A DNA stretch of 30,611 nucleotides, from the NCBI GenBank assembly GCA_023443515.1, contig JAEZUC010000175.1, positions 1-30,611 of the forward strand, written 5' to 3'. The notes beneath the pieces were generated by a model. That model was not told the DNA's origin, searched no databases, and worked only from the letters and a program-made list of their open reading frames with translations. Position 1 is the stretch's first letter. Each line of letters opens with the position of its first letter. Below, piece after piece: positions 21,338 to 29,419 of the stretch. This stretch comes from Bacillota bacterium. Its GTDB lineage: Bacteria; Bacillota; Clostridia; Acetivibrionales; DSM-1351. The position numbers and the translations under genes were made by a program.

Positions 21338-21868
21338 ATGTACTGGTATATACTTTTTGTTAAAACCGGGAGAGAACACCGAGTAGAGAAATATTTTAAA
21401 AAAATAGCTGAAATTGATGTGGCTAAGCCATTTATTCCAATGCATGAATTTCTTTTTAAATTTTCGGGAACGGTCAAGAGAGAAGTAAGGCCTTTATTTC
21501 CGGGGTATGTGTTTATCGAGTCGGTAATGCGAGGGGATGAATTCCTAAAAAAGGTGAATAATCAAATGCGTTCAATAAGTGACATAGTTAAAATATTAAA
21601 ATATTCTGATACTGAATTAGAGGTCAGGGAATCGGAAAAGCAAATGCTGCTCGACTTGTGCAATACCAGACATTGCATAGAATCTTCAAGAGGTATTATC
21701 AAAGGCGACAGAATACACGTACTAAACGGGCCTCTAAAGGGTCGGGAGAGCATGATTAAAAAAATTAACAGACATAAAAGGCAAGCCTTAATAGGAATGG
21801 AATTCATGGGAGATCAAAAACTGATAAACGTAGCACTCGAAATAGTAGAAAAAAAAGTAAATGAATGA
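21338..21868 (+). CDS. loaP: LoaP-type transcription antiterminator (NusG paralogue)
   Basis: This is a 176-aa protein. The NusG N-terminal domain (about 1-105) opens MYWYILFVKTGREHRVEKYF and carries RPLFPGYVFIE (about 51-61), the contact face for RNA polymerase. A KOW domain follows with GDRIHVLNGPLKGRESMIKKI (about 123-143). A lone NusG copy next to non-ribosomal genes, with the LoaP-like length and KOW linker, points to LoaP. These paralogues help polymerase read through terminators in long biosynthetic operons, guided by a leader hairpin. The next gene starts 16 bases downstream, so they are co-transcribed. The general NusG would be elsewhere, beside secE/rplK. Confidence 0.85.
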   Translation: MYWYILFVKTGREHRVEKYFKKIAEIDVAKPFIPMHEFLFKFSGTVKREVRPLFPGYVFIESVMRGDEFLKKVNNQMRSISDIVKILKYSDTELEVRESEKQMLLDLCNTRHCIESSRGIIKGDRIHVLNGPLKGRESMIKKINRHKRQALIGMEFMGDQKLINVALEIVEKKVNE

Positions 21869-21884
21869 AAGGTGTGTGTGTTAT

Positions 21885-23012
21885 ATGATATCAGAATTTA
21901 GATCAAATAACTGCATTGAATATTTTGTAACAGTTGAATTACCGCCTGCAGGACACTCTTTTTCCAAAATTGCAGACTCAATATTTAATCATTTTGATAA
22001 CATGTGTCAAGAACGTAGATTGGACAATAAGTCCCTAATTTATATCAAAATTTATCTTAGCGATATATCAAATCAAGCAGATTATATATGTAAATATTTA
22101 GAAGAAAAATATCAGGATGTTTTTTATATTCTGATAGGACAAGCACCGGCTTCAGGTGCAAAAATAGCTATAGAAGCGTATTTCTGTAAGGCTGAGAATA
22201 ATTACAAAATCAAAAAAGACAATTCATTAAATAAAGTAGCCTTAAGCCATGGACAGTATTTAACGGTATTTGGAAATATGACAACTGATTTAGAGAAAGA
22301 TTCATACGAACAAACAGAAGAGTTGATGAATAATCTCTCATGTCAATTATCAGAACTAGGCGGGAACATTAAACAAAATACTTTGCGTACTTGGTTCTAC
22401 ATAAGGGATATAGATAACAATTATCAAGGAATGGTTAGAAGTAGAAGAGAGTTGTTTGAGAAAGAAAATATGACAAAGGACACACACTTTATTTCTTCTA
22501 CAGGAATAGGCGGATGCAGCCCCTTACCGTTTAGTCTGGTTCAGCTGAGTTATATTTTAACGTTTGGTTTAGAAAAAGAACAGGTAGAATTTATGTCTGC
22601 ACCGGAGAACATGAACCCTACACATGAATATGGTGTTACCTTTGAACGGGGAACGAAAGTAACTTATGGTGACAGATCTCACTATTATATATCAGGAACA
22701 GCAAGCATAGATAACAAGGGAAACATAGTATTCCTAAATGATGTCATAAGGCAGACGGAAAGAGCCTTAACAAATATTGAAGCGTTGCTGGGTGGATATA
22801 ATGCAGGTATTGATGATTTAAAAATAATGATAGTTTACCTGAGGGACTTTTCGGATTATCATGTGGTAAATGAGTATCTTAATGAGCGTTTTAGGGACAG
22901 GATTCCATATATAATAGTAAATGCACCTGTTTGCAGACCCGGCTGGTTGGTTGAAATAGAGGGTATTGCGGTCAATGATCACAAGAATTGCATGTTTAAA
23001 GATTTTATATAG
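21885..23012 (+). CDS. Chorismatase-like protein of three YjgF/RidA-like repeats
   Basis: This is a 375-aa protein. ATG 21885 follows AAAGGTG by about 10 bases. An in-frame ATG at 21861 lies inside the loaP-like gene without an SD. Three YjgF/RidA-like units can be seen: about 10-102, 120-250 (LRTWFYIRDI...STGIGG) and 265-362 (YISGTASIDNKG...QTERALTNIEALL...YLRD...APVCRPGWLVEIE). The last two resemble the FkbO/Hyg5/XanB2 chorismatases, which cleave chorismate to dihydroxycyclohexadiene or hydroxybenzoate products. The substrate is inferred. RidA-like deaminase-type roles are the alternative. It pairs with LoaP, which often controls natural-product genes. Confidence 0.65.
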   Translation: MISEFRSNNCIEYFVTVELPPAGHSFSKIADSIFNHFDNMCQERRLDNKSLIYIKIYLSDISNQADYICKYLEEKYQDVFYILIGQAPASGAKIAIEAYFCKAENNYKIKKDNSLNKVALSHGQYLTVFGNMTTDLEKDSYEQTEELMNNLSCQLSELGGNIKQNTLRTWFYIRDIDNNYQGMVRSRRELFEKENMTKDTHFISSTGIGGCSPLPFSLVQLSYILTFGLEKEQVEFMSAPENMNPTHEYGVTFERGTKVTYGDRSHYYISGTASIDNKGNIVFLNDVIRQTERALTNIEALLGGYNAGIDDLKIMIVYLRDFSDYHVVNEYLNERFRDRIPYIIVNAPVCRPGWLVEIEGIAVNDHKNCMFKDFI

Positions 23013-23075
23013 ATATTATGCATAATGAATATCCCTTTATATAATAGGTATCATAATACGTGACGGATTTATGGA

Positions 23076-23110
23076 AATAATAAGCTATTATTGTGTTGGG
23101 AACTCCAACA
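23076..23110 (+). promoter_or_regulatory. Two adjacent hairpins upstream of the MetRS-like gene
   Basis: AATAATA-AGC-TATTATT (23076-23092) and TGTTGG-GAACT-CCAACA (23094-23110) are perfect stems one base apart. No T run follows, and no T-box sequence was found in the 226-base spacer. Their role is unknown. They could end or process the loaP transcript. Confidence 0.4.
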
Positions 23111-23238
23111 TGCCTGTAACCATTAGTATTAACGACATTATTAGTTTACATGGCAGATAAATAGTGATACAATTAACAAAAAATAAACAGATAAATGTAA
23201 TCTGTCACAAATTATGGTATTAAGGAGATTTCTATTGT

Positions 23239-25275
23239 ATGAATGATCAGAAAGGAAAAAGTACTAATTCAATAGATGGATTTGATATATCAGATTCAAG
23301 ACCTAACTTCCCTAAACGTGCTATCGTAACCGCTGGTATGCCATATGGAAACAAAGAACTTCACCTGGGACATATTGGTGGAGTTTTTGTACATGCAGAT
23401 ACCTATGCCCGTTTTCTTAAAGACCGCATCGGAAAAGAAAATGTAATCTTTGTATCTGGTACTGACTGCTATGGCTCTCCTATATTGGAATATTATCGAA
23501 AATTGGTTGACAGCGGGTCTTTTGAAGGTACTATAGATGAATTTGTAACCTATAATCATAAAAAGCAAAAAGAGGTACTTGATTCATATAAAATCGATAT
23601 AAGTATTTTTGCAGCTTCGGCCTTGGGTCGTGCGGCTGAGATTCATCAAAAAGTTTCTTCTGATTTTATAAATAAGCTGTATTCAAACGGACATCTTAAA
23701 AAGATTACTACATCACAGTTCTATGATACAGAATTGGATGTTTTTCTTAACGGGCGTCAGGTTGTAGGACAATGTCCAATTGCCGGATGTTCTTCGGAAA
23801 GAGGCTATGCAGATGAATGTTCACTGGGACATCAGTATATGCCCATAGATTTAATTAACCCTAAGAGTACTCTGTCAGGTAAAAAACCTGAAATGAGGGA
23901 TGTAACTAACTGGTACTTTGAGCTGGACGAATTCCATGATTTTCTGACCCAGTGGGTAAGCCAGTTGGAACAGGACAAAAGCTCCAGAAAATTTGTAATT
24001 AAAAGCATTGGAGAATTTTTAGAGCCACCTGCCATTTATGTTAAGAGAGACCAAATGGATATAGTGGATTCTATCAAGGAAAAACTTCCCGAATACCATT
24101 TGAATGATGAAAAAAACAAGTCATCAGTACTTATGGTTTTTAATAACCTTGGAGACAGAGAAGCGGCGTGCATTGTGCTTGCTGAAAACGGTATCCGTTT
24201 CCGTACGGGAAAAACCCTTGTACCTTTCAGACTGACAGGTAATGTTTCATGGGGAGTTCCTTCGCCTGTATTAGAGGATATGGAGGACTTAACCATATGG
24301 GTATGGCCTGAATCCCTTTGGGCTCCAATATCCTTTACAATGACATATCTGGAGCAACAGAAGGCAGACGCAAATGCATGGAAGGATTGGTGGTGCTCTA
24401 AAGAAGCACAGGTATATCAGTTTATAGGAGAAGATAATATCTATTTCTACGGGCCTGTAGAAATGGCTATGTTTATGGGATGTCAGGGCAAAGAAGTGTC
24501 GGCTAATCCTCCGGAAGGTGATTTGCAGCTACCAAAGCTCATTTGTAATAACCATGTATTATTTTTAAATAAAAAAGCAAGCAGCAGTAGTGAGATAAAA
24601 CCGCCAAAAGCTGAAGAACTACTTAATCACTATACATTTGAGCAATTAAGGGCTCATTTCCTTAGTCTTGGATTAGGAATAAAAAGTGTAGGTTTCCAGC
24701 CTAAACCGTTCAATCCTAATGCCAGTGAAAAGGACAGCGACCCTGTACTCAAAGAAGGAAACCTTTTGGCAAATGTATTTAACAGGGCGGTAAGATCATG
24801 TTTCTATACTGCACAGAAGTATTATGAAGGTAAAGTGCCTGTTGCCGACGTAAGCAGTGAGATTCTGGAAGAGTCAAAAAAGACCATACTTGAATTTGAA
24901 AGATTAATGTACAAAACAGATTTTCACTTGGTTATGAGCCTTATGGACAGCTATATCAGAAATATTAACAAATACTGGTCCAAGTATATTAAGCAGGCAG
25001 AGCAGGACAACGATGAAGAACTCAGAACAAAGGTATTGGTTGATGCTTTGCATATGGTGAGAACTGCCACTGTTCTTATGCATCCTATTGCACCTAAGGG
25101 GACAGAAATGATACTAGAGTATCTCAACCTTGGCGAAGAATTCTGGAATTGGGATCGTATATTTGATACCATTTATGATTTTATGGAGGAACCCGAAAAT
25201 CATAAGCTAAAGTTCCTGGAACCAAGAGTTGACTTTTTTGAAAAGCATCCAAGTCAGTTACAAGAAAATAATTAA
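23239..25275 (+). CDS. Methionyl-tRNA synthetase-like protein with degenerate KMSKS loop
   Basis: This is a 678-aa class I synthetase of the MetRS type. The opening VTAGMPYGNKELHLGHIGG holds HLGH (42-45), the HIGH site. A zinc-knuckle region (about C179, C184, C194, H198) sits in the connective domain, and FIGEDNIYFYGPVEMAMFMG matches the 'GKDI..FH' helix. Where KMSKS is expected, about residues 445-451 read KKASSSS, so the second Lys that stabilises the transition state is missing. The anticodon-binding helical domain (about 505-650) is present, but no C-terminal tRNA-binding (Trbp111-like) domain. It may be a variant MetRS, or a paralogue with another role. SD AAGGAG lies 11 bases before ATG. 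Confidence 0.85.
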   Translation: MNDQKGKSTNSIDGFDISDSRPNFPKRAIVTAGMPYGNKELHLGHIGGVFVHADTYARFLKDRIGKENVIFVSGTDCYGSPILEYYRKLVDSGSFEGTIDEFVTYNHKKQKEVLDSYKIDISIFAASALGRAAEIHQKVSSDFINKLYSNGHLKKITTSQFYDTELDVFLNGRQVVGQCPIAGCSSERGYADECSLGHQYMPIDLINPKSTLSGKKPEMRDVTNWYFELDEFHDFLTQWVSQLEQDKSSRKFVIKSIGEFLEPPAIYVKRDQMDIVDSIKEKLPEYHLNDEKNKSSVLMVFNNLGDREAACIVLAENGIRFRTGKTLVPFRLTGNVSWGVPSPVLEDMEDLTIWVWPESLWAPISFTMTYLEQQKADANAWKDWWCSKEAQVYQFIGEDNIYFYGPVEMAMFMGCQGKEVSANPPEGDLQLPKLICNNHVLFLNKKASSSSEIKPPKAEELLNHYTFEQLRAHFLSLGLGIKSVGFQPKPFNPNASEKDSDPVLKEGNLLANVFNRAVRSCFYTAQKYYEGKVPVADVSSEILEESKKTILEFERLMYKTDFHLVMSLMDSYIRNINKYWSKYIKQAEQDNDEELRTKVLVDALHMVRTATVLMHPIAPKGTEMILEYLNLGEEFWNWDRIFDTIYDFMEEPENHKLKFLEPRVDFFEKHPSQLQENN

Positions 25276-25350
25276 CTTTGCGCATAAAAATTTGTGGAAC
25301 CTGTAAAAATAAAAATTGAAGTTATTTTAACCCTTTGGAGGCAGAAGATA

Positions 25351-25461
25351 ATGTCAAAAAAACAACAGCCTGATCAAAGAAAGGCAAGAGTTAAAACAAG
25401 TGCCGGACAGGTTCCAAATCCCGGACAAAAGACAAATACAGAAGTTACTACTCCAAAATAA
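25351..25461 (+). CDS. Small basic 36-aa protein of unknown function
   Basis: TTGGAGG lies 9 bases before ATG 25351. The 36-residue product is hydrophilic, Lys/Gln/Pro-rich and free of hydrophobic stretches (MSKKQQPDQRKARVKTSAGQ...). Its stop overlaps the start of a 32-bp perfect terminator hairpin, showing a compact real transcription unit. Small basic proteins like this may bind RNA or the ribosome. No family is recognised. It lies 75 bases after the MetRS-like gene and may share its transcript. Confidence 0.62.
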   Translation: MSKKQQPDQRKARVKTSAGQVPNPGQKTNTEVTTPK

Positions 25462-25534
25462 AAGTTAGATGTAAAAAAAGGCAAAACCAGCTAATCGCTG
25501 GTTTTGCCTTTTTTTACATCTAACTTTTTTATGT
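25460..25534 (+). terminator. Very long perfect terminator hairpin
   Basis: The arms at 25460-25491 and 25497-25528 are perfectly complementary over 32 bases with loop TAATC. The inner part is GGCAAAACCAGC/GCTGGTTTTGCC, and the outer part carries A and T runs, so it can end transcripts from both sides. It follows the 36-aa ORF directly. Confidence 0.88.
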
Positions 25535-25590
25535 TTTTAATCCATATTGAAACATAAAAAAGTTTATTTTAAAGAATACTGTAAATAAGC

Positions 25591-25618
25591 TTGATAATAG
25601 TAATATTTATGATACAAT
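25591..25618 (+). promoter_or_regulatory. Probable promoter of the purine permease gene
   Basis: TTGATA (25591-25596) and TACAAT (25613-25618) are 16 bases apart. A second candidate, TTGACA (25632-25637) with TCATAA (25655-25660) at 17 bases, lies closer to the gene but overlaps the leader helix. Either leaves an untranslated leader before ATG 25726. Confidence 0.5.
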
Positions 25619-25653
25619 ATTCCTGTATTTTTTGACATTATTAATCAAAATCT

Positions 25654-25702
25654 GTCATAAAACCACATAGTTCTTGAAGACTTTGGCAATAAAATTTATG
25701 AC
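25654..25702 (+). promoter_or_regulatory. Structured leader upstream of the NCS2 permease
   Basis: GTCATAAA (25654-25661) and TTTATGAC (25695-25702) form a perfect 8-bp closing helix around 33 bases that contain CCA/TGG and AGTT/GACT pairing. The SD AGGAGGGG begins about 10 bases later. This compact fold next to a purine transporter gene looks like a small riboswitch or protein site. The purine riboswitch consensus is not seen. Confidence 0.45.
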
Positions 25703-25725
25703 GGTATGATTCAGGAGGGGAAATA

Positions 25726-27156
25726 ATGAGTTTTTTTGAAAGGCAATTCAAACTAAAGGAGAGTGGGACAAGTGTTGCAACTGAAGCAATGGCTGGGTTC
25801 ACTACCTTTTTTACAATGGCCTATGTCATTTTTGTAAACCCTACTATTTTAGGGCAGACCGGTATTCCTAAAGGTGGAGTTTATGTTGCAACAATACTTG
25901 CTGCAGTAGTAGGAACACTTATTATGGGGTTATTCGCCAATGTCCCATATGCACAGGCTCCGGGTATGGGATTGAACGCATTTTTTACTTTTACGGTTGT
26001 ATTCGGATTGGGGTACACTTGGCAGCAAGCCATGGCAATGGTGTTTATCTGCGGTATCATAAATATAATTATTACGGTAACTCAGATAAGAAAATTAATT
26101 ATTAAGGCGATTCCTGAATCACTTCAGTTAGCCATTGGTGGTGGTATTGGATTATTTATTGCATATATAGGTTTCAAAAGTGCAGGATTTTTAAAATTTA
26201 CATCTGAAGGCAAGGATTGGGACCCTTTGAAAATTATAGGAACTGATCCTAAATCCGCTACTGTTATAGCAGACGGAGCAAATGTAGTTCCGGCTTTTGT
26301 AAATTTTACAAATCCTGTTGCACAGGTAGCACTTATTGGTCTTGTAATAACAGCTGTTTTAATGATTCTAAAATTAAAAAGTGCAATACTTATAGGAATA
26401 ATTGCATCTACTGTAATTGGTATTCCGCTAAATGTAACTGATATTTCCATGTCTTCGTCATATAATGTAGCTGACGTTGCTCAAACAGCATTTAAGATGG
26501 ACTTTGCAGGTCTGTTCAGCGACCCGGGGAAATTGGCGCTTGTATTGGTTACAATACTTGCATTTAGTTTATCTGATACCTTTGATACAATAGGAACCTT
26601 CATCGGGACAGGCCGTAAAAGCGGTATATTCGATGACAAGGATGAAGCTGAGTTGTTTGCAGGAAAAGGTTTTAAGTCTAAAATGGACAAGGCGCTTTTT
26701 GCAGATGCTATCGCTACATCTATTGGTGCATTATTCGGTACATCAAATACAACAACATACGTTGAAAGTGCGGCGGGTATAGGTGTCGGAGGAAGAACCG
26801 GTCTTACATCAATATTTACCGCCATAATGTTTGCTTTGTGTCTGCTGTTTGCACCTATTGCAGGAGTAATTCCGGCAGCTGCTACGGCACCGGCATTAAT
26901 TATTGTAGGTGTGCTGATGATGGGTAGTTTTGCAAAGATAAAATGGGACGATTTCGATGAGGCGTTGCCTGCATTCTTTACGGCGGCATTAATGCCATTT
27001 GCATACAGTATAACAAGCGGTATAGCTTCAGGATTTATCATGTATGTGATTGTAAAGATATTCAAAGGAAAAGCAAAGTCCGTACACCCTGTCATGTATA
27101 TTGTAACCGGACTCTTCTTAATAAACTATCTGATAACTGCATTGCTTAAACTTTAA
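25726..27156 (+). CDS. NCS2 purine permease (guanine/hypoxanthine or adenine type)
   Basis: This is a 476-aa protein with about 13 membrane segments. The start FFERQFKLKESGTSVATEAM and the motifs APGMGLNAFFTF and SDTFDTIGTFIGTGRKSG are characteristic of the AzgA/PbuG branch of the NCS2 family, which imports guanine, hypoxanthine or adenine with protons. The length is normal for the branch. SD AGGAGGGGA precedes ATG. It stands alone between two terminators, with a structured leader that may sense purine status. The exact base transported cannot be told from sequence. Confidence 0.92.
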   Translation: MSFFERQFKLKESGTSVATEAMAGFTTFFTMAYVIFVNPTILGQTGIPKGGVYVATILAAVVGTLIMGLFANVPYAQAPGMGLNAFFTFTVVFGLGYTWQQAMAMVFICGIINIIITVTQIRKLIIKAIPESLQLAIGGGIGLFIAYIGFKSAGFLKFTSEGKDWDPLKIIGTDPKSATVIADGANVVPAFVNFTNPVAQVALIGLVITAVLMILKLKSAILIGIIASTVIGIPLNVTDISMSSSYNVADVAQTAFKMDFAGLFSDPGKLALVLVTILAFSLSDTFDTIGTFIGTGRKSGIFDDKDEAELFAGKGFKSKMDKALFADAIATSIGALFGTSNTTTYVESAAGIGVGGRTGLTSIFTAIMFALCLLFAPIAGVIPAAATAPALIIVGVLMMGSFAKIKWDDFDEALPAFFTAALMPFAYSITSGIASGFIMYVIVKIFKGKAKSVHPVMYIVTGLFLINYLITALLKL

Positions 27157-27181
27157 TTATATATATTCCCCCACTTTTACT

Positions 27182-27235
27182 CCCTTTGTATGAACGGTCA
27201 TTAATGAGACTATTTATACAAAGGGTAGTTTTTTT
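27182..27235 (+). terminator. Terminator of the purine permease gene
   Basis: CCCTTTGTAT (27182-27191) and ATACAAAGGG (27216-27225) form a perfect 10-bp stem with an inner GTCATT/AATGAG hairpin. TAGTTTTTTT follows. Confidence 0.85.
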
Positions 27236-27298
27236 GTAAGGTCTATTATAAAATAAAAAAGTTGAATACATATATAGATATAGAAAGGAAGCTTGCAT

Positions 27299-28258
27299 AT
27301 GCCGTTAATTGATATGCCATTGGCAGAATTGAAAAAGTATAATGGAATTAATCCATGCCCGCCGGATTTTGACGAATACTGGGCTAAGGCAAAAGAAGAA
27401 ATGGAATCCGTAAATCCACAGGTTGAACTTGTTCCGTCCGTCTTTCAGGTGCCTTTTGCAGAATGTTATGACCTTTATTTTACAGGGGTAAGGGGAGCAA
27501 GGGTACATGCGAAATATTTACGTCCAAAAGGTGGGACGGAGCCTCACCCTGCCGTACTGCAATTCCATGGTTATACAGGAAACAGCGGTGACTGGAATGA
27601 CAAACTGAATTTTGTAGCTATGGGGTACTCTGTTGCAGTGCTTGATGTCCGTGGCCAGGGAGGCTATTCCGAGGATTCGGGAAGCGTGAAGGGTGACACT
27701 GTCCATGGTCATATAATGAGAGGACTTGATGATAAGCCTCAAAATATGTTTTTCAGACATGTTTTTCTGGATACTGCGCTGCTTGCAAAAATCATAATGG
27801 CAATGCCGGAGGTTGATGAGAACAGAGTAGGGGCTATGGGGTTTTCTCAGGGAGGAGCTTTGACTCTTGCATGTGCATCATTGGAACCTCGTATCAAGAA
27901 GCTTGCTCCGGTTTATCCGTTCCTGTGCGACTACAAAAGAGTTTGGGAAATGGATCTGGCAAAGGATGCATATAATGATATTAAGGATTATTTCAGATTC
28001 TTTGATCCTCTTCACGAGAGGGAAGACGAAGTGTTCGAGAAGCTGGGGTATATAGATTTACAATACCTTGTCAAACACATTAAGGGGGAGGTATTGATGA
28101 GTGTAGGCCTGATGGATACTATATGTCCGCCTTCAACACAGTTTTCCGCTTATAACAAAATTACTTCCAAAAAACAAATGCTGATTTATCCTGATTACGG
28201 ACATGAAAATATTCCTACAGTTTTGGATAAAATCTATCAGTTTATGCTGGAACTTTAA
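27299..28258 (+). CDS. Acetyl xylan esterase / cephalosporin-C deacetylase family
   Basis: This is a 319-aa alpha/beta hydrolase of the AXE1 family (carbohydrate esterase 7). The ATG at 27299 follows GGAAG by 7 bases and is preferred to TTG 27293. The catalytic triad is visible: Ser183 in GFSQGG, Asp273 in GLMDTICPP, and His302 in YGHEN. The oxyanion region is FHGYTGNSGDW, and RGQGGYSED is a family hallmark. It removes acetyl groups from xylo-oligosaccharides and works in the cytoplasm, as it has no signal peptide. This complements import and cleavage of hemicellulose oligosaccharides by the operon at 15602-20992. It stands alone with a shared terminator downstream. Confidence 0.93.
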   Translation: MPLIDMPLAELKKYNGINPCPPDFDEYWAKAKEEMESVNPQVELVPSVFQVPFAECYDLYFTGVRGARVHAKYLRPKGGTEPHPAVLQFHGYTGNSGDWNDKLNFVAMGYSVAVLDVRGQGGYSEDSGSVKGDTVHGHIMRGLDDKPQNMFFRHVFLDTALLAKIIMAMPEVDENRVGAMGFSQGGALTLACASLEPRIKKLAPVYPFLCDYKRVWEMDLAKDAYNDIKDYFRFFDPLHEREDEVFEKLGYIDLQYLVKHIKGEVLMSVGLMDTICPPSTQFSAYNKITSKKQMLIYPDYGHENIPTVLDKIYQFMLEL

Positions 28259-28265
28259 AAATTTA

Positions 28266-28306
28266 GGCACCCGGCCTGCTTAAGTGTGAACTATCGTCCG
28301 GGTGCC
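28266..28306. terminator. Shared terminator between convergent genes
   Basis: GGCACCCGG (28266-28274) and CCGGGTGCC (28298-28306) form a 9-bp perfect stem around 23 bases, located between the esterase stop (28258) and the ATPase stop (28319). The tails are T-rich on both strands but short. Confidence 0.7.
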
Positions 28307-28318
28307 TTATCTATTAAC

Positions 28319-29419
28319 TTATGACATACTGAAAAAATAATCGTCTATTTTTAACCTTAAATCATGATTGATTTTGTCAACTATGTCATAATCAATCGCA
28401 TCTATATAAATGTTCTCCAGGTCGTCATTAAGGTCCTTTGCTTTGGAAAGATAGTGTATACCTTCATTTATTATACTTTTATAGCGAACGGTAATATCCT
28501 CAAGCTGGGACTTGAACTCCTCATCAGTACCCGGCTTTATAGCATATGAGTAAACATCTATAATGCTGTCGGTATCCTTGGAGGGGAAATACTCATGAGG
28601 CGCGGTACTGTCAAATACAGCTGCGGACAATTCTCGGATAATAACCATATCTATACTATCAGTATCAAAGCCACAGTGATACATCTCCACATCAAATCCT
28701 CTGTCCTGAGCAGATTGTGCAATCTTTTTCAACATGGTGGACTTCCCTGAACCCGGTCTGCCTTTAATAAAATACCTGTTTGACAAATCAGAAGTAAGCT
28801 CCATAACAAAATCTACGGACCCTTTAGGGGTAGCACCCCCGAAGAATCTGTTCTTAACACCGGGCTGTTTGTCTTGAAAACTATTCCCCATTATTGTATT
28901 GATAGTCTCTTGAGTTAGTTCGTTCAATTTGTTAAAGTCAATATTTGAAATGTATATCTTTTCCCATTCGTCATGGACTTTGAGCGCCTGCGAGAAAAGC
29001 TTATAAGCATTGTCGTAACACGTAGCAATTTGTTTATTAATTGCAAGAATTTCGTCTTTTAGAGGAATGAGCTTCTTACTGTCCCATGCGGTTCCAAGGT
29101 TTATGTACTCTTCGATTGCCCCCGGGGCTCTGGGCTCTACCACGTGAGGGTAGGTTCCGTCTACAACGCCTATTCCCAAAGCAGGAAGAATAATCCCATC
29201 CACAGAGCTGTTGTCACAAGGGGAATGAATGTACTCTATATCAAAACCTCTGTTGTACCATTCCTTGCCGAGTCTTTTCATTAGAGTTGATTTCCCGGTA
29301 GCAGGGCCCCCTTTAAGAATAAAAAGTCTGTCCAGATAGTTAATGTTGTCATCCAAGTAATTTACAAATCCCTTTGATGAGTTTGCACAGGCATAATAGT
29401 TAATAATCTTTGCACACAA
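28319..29419 (-). CDS. Double P-loop ATPase (PRK06851-type)
   Basis: This is a 366-aa protein with two similar halves, each with a Walker A motif: GGPATGKST (37-45) and GRPGSGKST (220-228). Each is followed by a conserved pattern of small GTPase/ATPase folds (IEYIHSPCDNSSVDG and VEMYHCGFDTDSID). This tandem layout matches the uncharacterised PRK06851 family of Firmicutes. TTG 29417-29419 is chosen: AAAGGTGGAG lies 6-8 bases upstream, and the residues CAKIINYYACANSSKGF align with family N-termini. GTG 29431 would sit in the SD. No partner or function is known. Confidence 0.8.
   Translation of the reverse strand: MCAKIINYYACANSSKGFVNYLDDNINYLDRLFILKGGPATGKSTLMKRLGKEWYNRGFDIEYIHSPCDNSSVDGIILPALGIGVVDGTYPHVVEPRAPGAIEEYINLGTAWDSKKLIPLKDEILAINKQIATCYDNAYKLFSQALKVHDEWEKIYISNIDFNKLNELTQETINTIMGNSFQDKQPGVKNRFFGGATPKGSVDFVMELTSDLSNRYFIKGRPGSGKSTMLKKIAQSAQDRGFDVEMYHCGFDTDSIDMVIIRELSAAVFDSTAPHEYFPSKDTDSIIDVYSYAIKPGTDEEFKSQLEDITVRYKSIINEGIHYLSKAKDLNDDLENIYIDAIDYDIVDKINHDLRLKIDDYFFSMS

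Noticed and set aside
23013..23238. T-box leader before the MetRS-like gene
   Set aside because: No AGGGTGGNACCGCG-like sequence and no terminator/antiterminator pair.
25654..25702. Classical purine riboswitch before the NCS2 permease
   Set aside because: The conserved loop-loop and junction sequences of the purine aptamer are absent.
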